From contig NZ_CP178208.1 of NCBI RefSeq assembly GCF_047219225.1, positions 186,001-250,000 of the forward strand: a DNA stretch of 64,000 nucleotides, in the 5' to 3' direction. Source of the stretch: IMCC45349 sp047219225. GTDB lineage: Bacteria; Bacteroidota; Bacteroidia; Flavobacteriales; Flavobacteriaceae. The position numbers and the translations under genes were made by a program. The notes under the pieces were generated by a model, which saw only the letters and a program-made list of their open reading frames with translations, was not told where the DNA came from and did not search any database. Positions 53,684-62,630 of this stretch are shown here, in pieces. The stretch's first letter is position 1. Each line of letters opens with the position of its first letter.

Positions 53684-54157
53684 ATGCAAATAAAACTCCT
53701 TGCCATTGGCAAAACAGATAACAAACAATTACAAACGCTTATTGACGATTATCAAAAGCGTTTAGGGCATTATATTAAGTTTAATTTTGATATTATTCCA
53801 GACATTAAGAATGTTAAAAACTTATCAGAAAAACAGCAAAAACAAAAGGAAGGCGAGCTTATTTTGAATAAAGTTTCTAACTCTGATGTGTTGATTTTAT
53901 TAGATGAAAACGGAAAGCAATTAGACTCTGTTGGGTTTTCTAGTTATTTGCAAAAACATATGAATTCTGGTATTAAACAACTTATTTTTGTTATTGGAGG
54001 TCCTTACGGATTCTCAGAAGATGTTTACAACAAAGCACAAGGAAAACTATCGTTATCAAAAATGACCTTCTCACATCAAATGGTGCGCTTATTTATTATT
54101 GAACAATTATATAGAGGTTTTACTATTTTAAGAAATGAACCTTATCATCACAAATAA
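53684..54157 (+). CDS. rlmH: 23S rRNA pseudouridine-1915 N3-methyltransferase
   Basis: The 157-residue SPOUT-class methyltransferase modifies helix 69 of 23S rRNA. Features: LLAIGKTDNKQL start, LLDENGKQLDSVGFSSYL, the SAM knot IGGPYGFS and the terminal RGFTILRNEPYHHK. A perfect −7-like TAACTTTG (53672-53679) ends only 4 bp before the ATG, which would give a leaderless or near-leaderless message; no TTTG is seen at the matching −33 position, so this is tentative. Confidence 0.96.
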   Translation: MQIKLLAIGKTDNKQLQTLIDDYQKRLGHYIKFNFDIIPDIKNVKNLSEKQQKQKEGELILNKVSNSDVLILLDENGKQLDSVGFSSYLQKHMNSGIKQLIFVIGGPYGFSEDVYNKAQGKLSLSKMTFSHQMVRLFIIEQLYRGFTILRNEPYHHK

Positions 54158-54158
54158 A

Positions 54159-54188
54159 AAAAAGGAGCTATTAAAATAGCTCCTTTTT
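54159..54188. terminator. Bidirectional terminator between rlmH and hpf
   Basis: A 13-bp A/T-flanked stem around GGAGCTAT / ATAGCTCC with a 4-nt loop. A-run before and T-run after let it end both convergent genes. Confidence 0.88.
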
Positions 54189-54211
54189 ATTTTTAAATGC
54201 TTGTTGTAACA

Positions 54212-54499
54212 TTAATGTGTACTAAATGTATGCTTACGTTTGTTTAATTGTTTTTCTAAATCTTTAATGGTATGCTTCACAGCATCTTCATAATTATCTT
54301 CTTTAGAAGCGGCAAATATTCTTGGTCCTGGAGCACTTAACTCCATTTTACAAATCTTTACATCTTTTTCAGCTTCAAAATGAACCTCAGCACTAATAAT
54401 CCAATCATATTTTTGGTGTAGTTTTTCCAACTTATCAGTTACATAGTCGTTCATAGTCTCACTAGTCGTCATGTGAATGTATTGAATATTTATTGTCAT
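54212..54499 (-). CDS. hpf: Ribosome hibernation factor, short HPF/RaiA family
   Basis: The 95-residue protein of the sigma-54 modulation/S30EA family binds the decoding site of idle ribosomes in stationary phase. Matches: MTINIQYIHMTTSETMNDYV, KLEKLHQKYDWIISAEVHFE and DNYEDAVKHTIKDLEKQLNK. It is the short form, lacking the C-terminal dimerisation domain of long HPF. It is convergent with rlmH. Confidence 0.92.
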   Translation of the reverse strand: MTINIQYIHMTTSETMNDYVTDKLEKLHQKYDWIISAEVHFEAEKDVKICKMELSAPGPRIFAASKEDNYEDAVKHTIKDLEKQLNKRKHTFSTH

Positions 54500-54587
54500 A
54501 ATAAAAGTGTTTTAATGTGTTTTAATTTTCTAGTATAAAGTTACCATTATTAATAAAACTAACAGCTGACTTTTGTCATGTTTAACT

Positions 54588-56657
54588 TTATTTTAAACCT
54601 AAACTTTTAATATAAGCATCATTATTTGATGGTCGTCCTAAAAACTCCTCTACAGCTTCTAATATATCTCTTTGACTACCATTAGCTAATATTAATTTTC
54701 TATACTTAACTCCTGTTGCTTGGTCTCTTAATCCATTTTCTTCAAACACTGTAAACATATCCTGTGCAAACACTTCGGACCATAAGTAACCATAGTAATA
54801 CGTTGGGTGTGTATTTATATGAATCCAACTTCCTTGTGTATGAGTTCCTTCAATATAGTTAGCTCCTAATCCCATTTGCGCATCAAGATCACGCCATAAT
54901 TGATCTGTATCAAACGGTTTTTCAGGATTGAACTTATCGTATAAATACATATCATATAAACAACGTCTTAATGAACCTTGAGCTCCAATTCCTGAAGATA
55001 CATTTTTAGCATTCATCATATTATCGTATAAATCTTTAGGGAATACTTCTCCTGTTTCATAATGCTTCGCAAACGAACTTAAGATATCATAATCAAAAAT
55101 CCAATTCTCAAAAATTTGTGACATTGCCTCAGCAAAATCGGCTTTAGAATATGCTTGCATACTATAATCTCCTTCATAAGACATACCATCTACAATATGT
55201 CCAAACTCATGAAATAACGTACTTAACTCTCCATGACTTAATAAAGATGGTAAATCCTCAGTTGGTCTTGTAAAGTTTCCTAATAACATAGATACTGGTA
55301 CTTCATAGCCTTCACTTGTATTTAATCCATAAGTTAAAGGCACACCATAAAACCAAGATTCTTTATTTGGTCTTGGAAATAAATCTAAATAAAAACGTCC
55401 TTTAAGCTTATCGCCTTCATATACCTCATATGTTTCAACTTCTTCATGCCAAACAGACGCACCTTCAATTTTTCTAAATTCTAAACCTAATAACTCTTGG
55501 TATAACTCAAACATTCCTGCTAAGCACTCTTGCATTGGTAAATACTCACGCATTTTTTCGTTATCTACCTTATACTCATTTTTTAGAATTTGATCTTTAT
55601 AATATGCAGCATCCCAAGCGTTGATTCTACTATCATCATTTGGAGTATTTAACTCTTTATTTCTAACTGCTTTTAACACCTCGTAATCTTGAATAGCCTT
55701 TTCTTTAGATTTTGCTACAAGTCCATTAACAAATTCCCAAACTGTAGCTGGATCTTTAGCCATTTTTGGTGCTAAATTATATGCTGCATAAGAGTCGTAA
55801 CCCATTAATTTCCCTAATTGATAACGTTTACTTACTAAAGAATCTAAAATTGTAAGGTTTTTATCTGCGCCTCTATTAGCATACTTAGTTGTAAATTCTT
55901 TTCTAACAGCCGAAGATTTAGCATTACTCATTACTGGTCCCCTTGTAGCATTTTGTACAGGAATTTCGTAACCAGTTTCAGTCTTGTATTTGTTTTTGAA
56001 GTTTTCAGGTAATCCTTCTGCTTGTGCTTCAGTAAGGGTTAGCACCTCGTTTGCAGTATTCATATTAATTGAATATTGCGAAGATAAATCGCTAATATCA
56101 GCTAACAGCTTTTTATACGTTTCTACATCAGCTTCATTTAAGTTTACGCCTGAACGCTCAAAAGTTTGCATTACAAAATCTACCAAACGTTTTTTGTGTC
56201 CTTTAAGTTTTGAGTATTCATCAGAATCTGCAAATGCTTTAAACTTATTAAACAATGCCTTATCTGACCCAACATTGGTATTAAACTTTTCTATTTTTTG
56301 GTAACCTTCTAATCCTTTGGCTCTAGTAATAGAATCGGTAGACACCCAATACAACATAAAAGCATTATTACTAGACTTATTTAATTCGCTAAACACCTTA
56401 TCATAAGTCTCATAAGTATTAGCAAAAGAAACATTTTTTAAAGCTTTAATAGCGTCTATTTCTAGCTCTGCATTTTCAATAGTTACATTCACATATTCTT
56501 CAATATGCGCTCCTGTAACATTAGCATAATCTACAGCTTGGTTTAAGGTGACGTTAAATGGATTTTCTGCCGATAATTTTACAGCTTCTTTTTTTGGTTC
56601 GTTAGAACAGCTCATAACTAAGGCTATCATTAGAAAAGAATAAAAAGTGGATTTCAT
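54588..56657 (-). CDS. M3 family zinc metallopeptidase, lipoprotein (Dcp-like)
   Basis: The 689-residue protein has a lipobox (LVMSC, Cys 17) and the M3/neurolysin fold. The zinc site HEFGH is at 483-487 within ELSTLFHEFGHIVDGMS, with downstream ANYIEGTHTQGSWIHINTHPTYYYGYLWSEVFAQDMF (substrate-binding His/Tyr). This is like dipeptidyl carboxypeptidase (Dcp), which removes C-terminal dipeptides from oligopeptides, but here it is lipid-anchored, probably in the periplasm, as usual in Bacteroidetes. It lies 32 bp after the acyl-CoA synthetase gene; a TATATTTG box on the minus strand (56682-56689) may give it its own promoter. Confidence 0.93.
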   Translation of the reverse strand: MKSTFYSFLMIALVMSCSNEPKKEAVKLSAENPFNVTLNQAVDYANVTGAHIEEYVNVTIENAELEIDAIKALKNVSFANTYETYDKVFSELNKSSNNAFMLYWVSTDSITRAKGLEGYQKIEKFNTNVGSDKALFNKFKAFADSDEYSKLKGHKKRLVDFVMQTFERSGVNLNEADVETYKKLLADISDLSSQYSINMNTANEVLTLTEAQAEGLPENFKNKYKTETGYEIPVQNATRGPVMSNAKSSAVRKEFTTKYANRGADKNLTILDSLVSKRYQLGKLMGYDSYAAYNLAPKMAKDPATVWEFVNGLVAKSKEKAIQDYEVLKAVRNKELNTPNDDSRINAWDAAYYKDQILKNEYKVDNEKMREYLPMQECLAGMFELYQELLGLEFRKIEGASVWHEEVETYEVYEGDKLKGRFYLDLFPRPNKESWFYGVPLTYGLNTSEGYEVPVSMLLGNFTRPTEDLPSLLSHGELSTLFHEFGHIVDGMSYEGDYSMQAYSKADFAEAMSQIFENWIFDYDILSSFAKHYETGEVFPKDLYDNMMNAKNVSSGIGAQGSLRRCLYDMYLYDKFNPEKPFDTDQLWRDLDAQMGLGANYIEGTHTQGSWIHINTHPTYYYGYLWSEVFAQDMFTVFEENGLRDQATGVKYRKLILANGSQRDILEAVEEFLGRPSNNDAYIKSLGLK

Positions 56658-56689
56658 GTTTTAGTATATAAAGTTGAAACACAAATATA

Positions 56690-58330
56690 CTATTCAAAAA
56701 TTACTTTAGCATGCATTTCAAACCAAGACTTATAAAATTGCTGATGAATCTTCTCGATGCTATTTCGCTTTACTTTTAAAGTTGGTGTAGTTAATCCGTT
56801 GTCTACATTCCAATCTTCTTTCATTACCACTACCTTTTCTATTTTTTCATGCTTTTCAAACATTGGATTCACCTGTGCAACAGTTGCTTCTAAACCAGAA
56901 ACTAATTGAGATTTGTCTTTTGACTTTCCTAATTCAGATAAAGTAATTAATGCAATAGGCTGCGGAATACCTGTACCAACAATGCATATTTGTTCAATAT
57001 CGGTGTTTTTAGATAGCTCTAACTCTAAAGGTGCTGGCGAAATGTATTTACCCTTATCTGTTTTAAATTGGTCTTTCAGGCGTCCTGTAATAGTTAAATA
57101 ACCATCGTGATCGTACTCACCAATATCGCCAGTACGCAAATAACCATCTTCTGTAAAAACTTCTGCTGTCATTTCTGGAGATTTATAATAACCTTTCATT
57201 AAACAATTATTCTTTATGCAAATCTCTCCTTCAGCAGATAGTTTTGCTTGAGCATTAAATAATGTTTTTCCAACGGTTCCTATTTTATCATTCTCTGGTA
57301 AATTAAAATGAGACACACAACAATCTTCGGTCATACCATAACCTTGGTAAATGGTAATACCAAGCTTTCTGTACCACTTTATTAAACTAGAAGAAATTGG
57401 TGCAGCAGCCGAACAAATAAATACTGCTGATTTTAAGCCTAATTTTTGCTTTAATTTATTCTTGACAACTTTATTTAATATTGGAATATTTAAAATAATA
57501 TTCAGTTTTTTTTGAGGTAAGCTTTCTAAGATCTTATCCTGAAACTTGGTCCAAATTCTAGGTACCGCAAAAAACACATGTGGTTGGGTACGCTCTAAGT
57601 CTTTAGCAAACGTATCCAAAGATTCTGCAAAAGATGTGGTAGCGCCTAAAACCATTCCAGAATTAGCAATTAAACGTTCGGCAACATGAGCTAATGGCAA
57701 GTATGAAAATAAACGTAAATGCTTAGGCAACTTAAATAGTTTTATTAATGTATTGGTGCTCTCCATAAAATTACCAACAGTATGCATCACACCTTTTGGA
57801 TTACCTGTAGTTCCAGAAGTATAAATAATGGTAATTAATTCTTCCGATTTTGGTATGTGCATCTCTTTTAGTGGTGCTTGCGAAAACATAATATCTTCCC
57901 ATAATTCACCATCAGTATTACCATATAAACCAACACTAATCACAGGAATATCTATGACACCTTCTTTTTGAGATGTATAATCGTCTAATTTCCCTACAAT
58001 AATTGCTTTGGATTCGCTATGTATAAGTATTTGATTTATGGAAGCTGCATTAAGTGTTGGATAAATAGGAATAGACACATAACCAGCCATCATTATTGCT
58101 AAATCTGCAATAGACCAATGTGCACAATTTTTAGATAATAAAGCAATATGTGAACCCTGTGGTAAACCATAGCTTTTTAGTTTAGAGGCAATTTTTCGAG
58201 CTTCCTTACCTACTTCCTTAAACGTAAATGTAATTATCTTACCATCTATAGGCTGCTTAAAAAATATATTGTTTGGCGCCTCAATTTCCCAATACAAAAA
58301 AGCCTCTAAAGGTGAATTAAAGTTTTGCAT
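56690..58330 (-). CDS. Long-chain acyl-CoA synthetase (AMP-forming)
   Basis: The 546-residue adenylate-forming enzyme activates fatty acids with ATP and CoA. Motifs: P-loop IIYTSGTTGNPKGVMH (about 168-183), YGMTEDCCVSHFNLP, YLRTGDIGEYDHDGYLTITGR, and LKDQFKTDKGKYISPAPLE (A8/lysine region). The shorter C-terminus with NTDIEQICIVGTG resembles FadD15/long-chain-type ligases of Bacteroidetes. It is divergent from rdgB and probably co-transcribed with the M3 peptidase. Chain-length preference cannot be read from the sequence. Confidence 0.92.
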   Translation of the reverse strand: MQNFNSPLEAFLYWEIEAPNNIFFKQPIDGKIITFTFKEVGKEARKIASKLKSYGLPQGSHIALLSKNCAHWSIADLAIMMAGYVSIPIYPTLNAASINQILIHSESKAIIVGKLDDYTSQKEGVIDIPVISVGLYGNTDGELWEDIMFSQAPLKEMHIPKSEELITIIYTSGTTGNPKGVMHTVGNFMESTNTLIKLFKLPKHLRLFSYLPLAHVAERLIANSGMVLGATTSFAESLDTFAKDLERTQPHVFFAVPRIWTKFQDKILESLPQKKLNIILNIPILNKVVKNKLKQKLGLKSAVFICSAAAPISSSLIKWYRKLGITIYQGYGMTEDCCVSHFNLPENDKIGTVGKTLFNAQAKLSAEGEICIKNNCLMKGYYKSPEMTAEVFTEDGYLRTGDIGEYDHDGYLTITGRLKDQFKTDKGKYISPAPLELELSKNTDIEQICIVGTGIPQPIALITLSELGKSKDKSQLVSGLEATVAQVNPMFEKHEKIEKVVVMKEDWNVDNGLTTPTLKVKRNSIEKIHQQFYKSWFEMHAKVIFE

Positions 58331-58444
58331 ATATTAGTTTAGTTAGTTTGAAACTAAAGATAAGCAAATGTTTGCAATTTTGATAGCTGCGCATTTTCTT
58401 AAAGACATTTATAACACTAACTTTACAGCATAAACAACAAACGC

Positions 58445-59020
58445 ATGAAAATAGTTTTCGCTACCAATAATCTTAACAAACTAAAAGAGGTACAAGCCAT
58501 GGTACCTTCTCACATTACATTATTAAGCCTAAAAGATATTGGTTGTTTTGAAGACGTTCCAGAAACTCAAGAAACTATTGAAGGTAATGCCATACAAAAA
58601 GCCGAATATATAAAAACCAATTATGGCTACGATTGTTTTGCCGATGATACAGGATTAGAAGTTGATGCTTTAAATGGTGCTCCAGGAGTGTACTCTGCAC
58701 GTTATGCTGGACCACAACGTAATGCAGACGATAACACCAACAAACTATTAACAGAGCTAAACAATAATACCAATAGACAAGCCCAATTTAAAACTGTAGT
58801 TGCTTTACAATTAAATGATAAGCTACACACTTTTACAGGCATTTGTAAAGGTGATATTACTACCGATAAAAAAGGCCAAGGTGGTTTTGGTTACGACCCT
58901 GTTTTTCAACCAGAAAATTACACACAAACCTTTGCTGAAATTACCTTAGAAGAAAAAAATAAAATAGGACATCGTGGTAAAGCAGTACAACAATTGGTTG
59001 CCTTTTTGGAAAGCTATTAA
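58445..59020 (+). CDS. rdgB: XTP/dITP diphosphatase (Ham1/RdgB)
   Basis: The 191-residue enzyme removes non-canonical purine nucleoside triphosphates. Hallmarks: FATNNLNKLKEVQAM start, FADDTGLEVDALNGAPGVYSARYAG (about 64-88), GQGGFGYDPVF (about 148-158) and GHRGKAVQQL near the end. Length is standard. It is divergent from the acyl-CoA synthetase gene. Confidence 0.96.
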   Translation: MKIVFATNNLNKLKEVQAMVPSHITLLSLKDIGCFEDVPETQETIEGNAIQKAEYIKTNYGYDCFADDTGLEVDALNGAPGVYSARYAGPQRNADDNTNKLLTELNNNTNRQAQFKTVVALQLNDKLHTFTGICKGDITTDKKGQGGFGYDPVFQPENYTQTFAEITLEEKNKIGHRGKAVQQLVAFLESY

Positions 59021-59134
59021 CACGTATTTCTACGTATATATTTTATAAGAATTTTCGCTAAATTTGTAGGTATATATAATAAAAATATACTACCAAGGGA
59101 GTATACACAAATGTTGTGCTTAATAATACACATT

Positions 59135-59953
59135 ATGAAAAACCTATCAATTTCATTAATTATCGTTTGCCTCCTTTTTTTTAGTCATAATTTAATTGCT
59201 CAAGAAAACAACAATAATAATATTCCTGCAAGCAGTGAAGAAATCACGATAGTTATCGAAAATGATTCAATTGCAGCTTTTGGAATGTTGGCTTCAGGAA
59301 AAGAGAAAAAAGAAACAGTTATTCTACTTCATGGACTACCTGGGAATGAGAGGAACTTAGACTTGGCTCAGGCATTGCGAAGAGATGGTAGAAATGTTAT
59401 TTACTTTAATTATCGCGGAGCTTGGGGTAGTCAAGGTGAGTTCTTATTTTCAAATCTTACGGAAGATGTTAAACATGTAATAGATTTCTTTTCAACACCA
59501 GAAAATTCTAATAAATTTAGAGTAAAGACAGATTCATTTATTTTATTTGGACATAGTATGGGAGGAAAAGTTGCTTTGTTAAGTGCAGCAAAAGATGATA
59601 GGATAAATAAAATTGCTTTGTGTTCACCCTGGAATTATCTCTCGAGATCATCACTTAAGGAAGAGAATTTTAAAAACTTTTATAAAAATCTTATCAAACC
59701 TTATTTCATGCTAAACACAAAACAGGTTAGCTTTATCAAAGATTTACAATTAAATTATAAAAGTTTTCATCTAAAGCAGTATAAGCGAGAATTAAATAAA
59801 CTAAAAATTCTAGTTTTAGACGAAAACAATAGGAATAAAAATTGGATAGAATATATCGGAAATATTGAACATCATATATGGAAAACTGACCATTCATTTT
59901 CCGATAAAAGATTAGAGTTGATTAACAAAGTATCGGAATGGCTGGACAACTAA
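59135..59953 (+). CDS. Exported alpha/beta hydrolase
   Basis: The 272-residue protein has a signal peptide (MKNLSISLIIVCLLFFSHNLIAQ) and the alpha/beta-hydrolase core: oxyanion region LLHGLPGNERN, NYRGAWGSQG, nucleophile elbow GHSMGG (Ser), and a late DHSF with the catalytic His candidate (GNIEHHIWKTDHSFSD). I preferred ATG 59135 to one 8 codons earlier because it begins a clean signal peptide. The substrate is unknown; esterase or acylpeptide hydrolysis are possible. TTGTGCTTA just before the gene (59114-59122) is repeated inverted at its stop (59951-59959), and a 19-bp palindrome follows, so the gene may be a mobile cassette. A −7-like TAAATTTG lies at 59059-59066. Confidence 0.8.
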   Translation: MKNLSISLIIVCLLFFSHNLIAQENNNNNIPASSEEITIVIENDSIAAFGMLASGKEKKETVILLHGLPGNERNLDLAQALRRDGRNVIYFNYRGAWGSQGEFLFSNLTEDVKHVIDFFSTPENSNKFRVKTDSFILFGHSMGGKVALLSAAKDDRINKIALCSPWNYLSRSSLKEENFKNFYKNLIKPYFMLNTKQVSFIKDLQLNYKSFHLKQYKRELNKLKILVLDENNRNKNWIEYIGNIEHHIWKTDHSFSDKRLELINKVSEWLDN

Positions 59954-59963
59954 GCACAATAAT

Positions 59964-60071
59964 GGCTATAAATAATTGCTTGTTCTCCTACTTTGGAAAT
60001 TCCTGCGGAATTTCCAAAGTAGGAGTGTACTTGTAAAGTTAAGTGTTTATCACGCAGTTACTAATAGCCGA
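59964..60071. repeat. 108-bp imperfect palindrome with perfect 19-bp core
   Basis: The core arms CTCCTACTTTGGAAATTCC (59985-60003) and its perfect complement (60007-60025) surround TGC. The outer arms GGCTATAAATAATTGC (59964-59979) and GCAGTTACTAATAGCC (60056-60071) pair at 13 of 16 positions. No T-run follows the core on either strand, so it is not a canonical terminator. Size and nested symmetry resemble integron attC sites or a MITE; no integrase is seen. Confidence 0.6.
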
Positions 60072-60100
60072 AACCGTTATCCAACATTTGAAAAAACGAA

Positions 60101-60592
60101 ATGAAAAGAATAATTCTAACTATAACTTTACTAATTCCTCTATTGAACTTTTCGCAGGAATTAAAAAGGTCTGACTTATTGGGAGAATGGAAATTCAAGG
60201 AAATGATTTTGATTTCGGAAACTGGTAGAGATTCTATAAAAAAACAAATGAGGCTAATGGTAGAATTTGAAGACAAAGATTTTGAATTACTAATGAGACC
60301 ATCCGACATAAAATTTACCGAAAACGAATTTTACGTCAAAAACGAGAAATCTGAATTTAAATTGAGTTCTGACTATTGGAAAGTAATTGAAAATAATATA
60401 ATAGTAATTCACAACCCAGTTCCTGAAGATATGCTTGACCATTTTATTAAGTATACTTTTAACATTATAGAGAAATTAGACAATGGAAAATATTATTATC
60501 AAAATCCTGAGAAAATTGAATTAACCAAATTCGATAACAACAGGATTTTTTATAGAGATATTGGTTATGAATATGTTTATGAACGGAATTAA
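60101..60592 (+). CDS. Small exported protein, lipocalin-like
   Basis: The 163-residue protein has a signal peptide (MKRIILTITLLIPLLNFSQ), then a beta-rich domain beginning LKRSDLLGEWKFKEM, the GxW opening typical of lipocalin-like proteins of Bacteroidetes. There is no lipobox. Its function is unknown. The CDS is tightly framed: CCGTTATCCAAC lies about 20 bp before the ATG, and ACGTTAGT directly follows the stop. ATGGCTATA (59962-59970) recurs inverted at 60611-60619 beyond the gene. These flanks suggest a cassette or inserted unit. Confidence 0.6.
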   Translation: MKRIILTITLLIPLLNFSQELKRSDLLGEWKFKEMILISETGRDSIKKQMRLMVEFEDKDFELLMRPSDIKFTENEFYVKNEKSEFKLSSDYWKVIENNIIVIHNPVPEDMLDHFIKYTFNIIEKLDNGKYYYQNPEKIELTKFDNNRIFYRDIGYEYVYERN

Positions 60593-60638
60593 AAAACGTT
60601 AGTAAAAATATATAGCCATAATTCTAAACCGACAACAG

Positions 60639-60655
60639 ACGGTTATTCTAACCGT
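60639..60655. repeat. Short palindrome in downstream flank of the small exported gene
   Basis: ACGGTTA-TTC-TAACCGT is a perfect 7-bp inverted repeat about 45 bp after the stop. Together with TATAGCCAT at 60611-60619 it forms the right flank of the cassette-like unit. No T-run follows. Confidence 0.45.
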
Positions 60656-60763
60656 TAAACGAACTCCTTTTGCAATAAATAAATTCAATAAAGACTAAGA
60701 AAACTTATATTAATTATAATTCATTGTAGTTTTGTTATTATAACATAGTCTAACTAATTAGAA

Positions 60764-61648
60764 ATGGAAAACCACAAGAATATAGCTTCATTATTACAAT
60801 CCATGAACATTGGGAGCTTTCAAAAGTGTGATGGTTTTCATATTCTAAAATTTAAAGATCACCTTGAGGAGATTCCTTTTCAAACTATTTCTAGAAAATG
60901 TGAATTTTTCCAAATCTACTTTTCCGAAAAATACAATGCAGATATTATCATAGATAACATAAGCTTCTCTACTAAAAACAAAACCTTAATCTCATTTCTT
61001 GCACCTTTACAAACATTATCTGTAGATGTTAAAAGCGTTGAAACAATTTCAAAAGGATATATGCTTGTATTTAACGCAACCTTTTTAAATAAAGTACTTC
61101 TAGATTTTGATGTTCAACAAAAATTTCCATATTTCAATTCAAATTATTCCCCTTTATTTTCTTTAGAAAACAACTCTTCAATTTTTAGAGAATTATTTGA
61201 AAAGCTTTACGAATCATTTCAAAAGTTTGATGAAAACAATGAAGAAATCATTCGTTCTTATTTAAATATTTTACTTTACGAATCTAGAAAGTCCATCCTT
61301 GAAGGCGCTATTAAACACAACTCGAAATCGAGAGCGCAAGAAATTGCTTTTACTTTTGAAAGTCTTATTAGAAAACACTCACATTCAAGACATTCCTTGG
61401 ATTTTTATGCAGAGAAACTAAATATAAGTACAGTATATTTATCTGAATGCACTAAAAAAGCAACAAACAAAACTGCAAAAAGTATTATACATGAGTATTC
61501 CATTTTAGAAGCTTCAACATTATTATTACAAACATCTTATACTATAGATCAAATAGCTGATAAACTTGGTTTTAGTGCAACTTCAAATTTCATCAATTTC
61601 TTCAAAAAGCATACTAATTGTACACCATCTAGCTTTCGAAACCAATAA
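60764..61648 (+). CDS. AraC-family transcriptional regulator
   Basis: The 294-residue protein has an N-terminal cupin-like sensing domain (about 20-150, no recognised ligand motif) and a C-terminal AraC HTH pair (about 195-293): LDFYAEKLNISTVYLSECTK and YTIDQIADKLGFSATSNFINFFKKHTNCTPSSFRNQ. It resembles regulators that control a small neighbouring membrane or redox gene, so the gene at 61744 is the obvious candidate target (inference). A −7-like TAGTTTTG (60727-60734) lies 29 bp before the ATG; no clear −33 element was seen. Confidence 0.9.
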   Translation: MENHKNIASLLQSMNIGSFQKCDGFHILKFKDHLEEIPFQTISRKCEFFQIYFSEKYNADIIIDNISFSTKNKTLISFLAPLQTLSVDVKSVETISKGYMLVFNATFLNKVLLDFDVQQKFPYFNSNYSPLFSLENNSSIFRELFEKLYESFQKFDENNEEIIRSYLNILLYESRKSILEGAIKHNSKSRAQEIAFTFESLIRKHSHSRHSLDFYAEKLNISTVYLSECTKKATNKTAKSIIHEYSILEASTLLLQTSYTIDQIADKLGFSATSNFINFFKKHTNCTPSSFRNQ

Positions 61649-61743
61649 AAACATAGTTTTTAATAACTATACCCTTGTTTTAAATATCATTTAATAAAGC
61701 TTATGGATTTACTTTTGCAGTCTTAATTGTAAAACACAAAAAG

Positions 61744-62241
61744 ATGAATACAGTAAACTCAAGAAGAGACTTCAAATGGTTAATAATTACGTTTATTTCG
61801 TTAACAGGCTTATGTATGGTTGAATTATTTGAACAAATAACTTACGTAACAAATTGGTTAATTGGTGATATTGTTACAAATGCAGAAAATTTCAGAAAAT
61901 TTCATCATGTTATTGATGCTGGAGTTTTTCATTTTCCTACATCAACAATTGTAATGGTTGGATTTATAGCTCTAGTGATTAAAAAATCTGGATTTATAAA
62001 AAATCCTATTGAGAAAAAAATTATTTGGAAAGCATTTGTAGTTTTTCTAATTACCTATGCTATTTCTGTGTATATTATAACAGCTATTAATGTACCTGTT
62101 TTTAACGAAAATAGTGTTCCTATTGATGAGATTCCTTCAAAACTAAAATTATGGGGAATTTTAAATATATTTAGAATATTACTTCCTGCTTTTGCAATTT
62201 TTCAACTCACAAAACTCTTTAAACTTAAAGAAAGAAATTAA
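61744..62241 (+). CDS. Four-helix membrane protein, possibly DUF1772-like
   Basis: The 165-residue integral membrane protein has four hydrophobic segments (about 12-33, 60-80, 92-113, 135-157). Between helices 3 and 4 it has ITAINVPVFNENSVPIDEIP, reminiscent of the N-x-P...N pattern of DUF1772/anthrone-oxygenase-like proteins. The resemblance is weak, so I leave the function open. It follows the AraC gene and may be its target. A −7-like TACTTTTG (61710-61717) lies before it. Confidence 0.6.
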   Translation: MNTVNSRRDFKWLIITFISLTGLCMVELFEQITYVTNWLIGDIVTNAENFRKFHHVIDAGVFHFPTSTIVMVGFIALVIKKSGFIKNPIEKKIIWKAFVVFLITYAISVYIITAINVPVFNENSVPIDEIPSKLKLWGILNIFRILLPAFAIFQLTKLFKLKERN

Positions 62242-62267
62242 TTTAATAAACTAAAAAACACAACCAG

Positions 62268-62471
62268 ATGGTTTTTGTCTTTAAAACTGATATAAGCATT
62301 GGCTTAGAAACAAAAGTCAAAACTATTTTGTCATCCTTAAAAACAATTGATAAAGTAGGTTTTGACTTTGAAGATTGTGATAATATTCTAAGAATTGAAG
62401 CGCAAAAAGATATTGTTTCAGATATTGAATCCTTACTAATTTCAAAAGGCTTTCTCTGCAAAGAACTCTAA
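62268..62471 (+). CDS. Small HMA-like fold protein lacking the metal-binding cysteines
   Basis: The 67-residue protein has the beta-alpha-beta-beta-alpha-beta pattern of heavy-metal-associated domains (VFVFKTDISIGLETKVKTIL, FDFEDCDNILRIEA, IESLLISKGFLCKEL) but no CxxC. Similar small proteins are common in Flavobacteriia and uncharacterised. It lies 26 bp after the membrane protein gene on the same strand and is probably co-transcribed. Confidence 0.6.
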   Translation: MVFVFKTDISIGLETKVKTILSSLKTIDKVGFDFEDCDNILRIEAQKDIVSDIESLLISKGFLCKEL

Positions 62472-62630
62472 CACAAACTATATATAATAATATACAGGTA
62501 AAATTGCAGTTGTTGGGCAAACATAACAATACTTCCAAACTCATTTACCAAATTAAATAATAAAGCTTATATTTCTTCTATAAGCGACTAACTTTGTTTA
62601 ATCGTTTAGAAAAATATATTAAAAAGGTAA

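Noticed and set aside
59985..60025. 19-bp palindrome as an ordinary terminator of the hydrolase gene
   Set aside because: No T-run follows on either strand, and further pairing arms extend about 20-45 bp outward; it may still end transcripts by other means.
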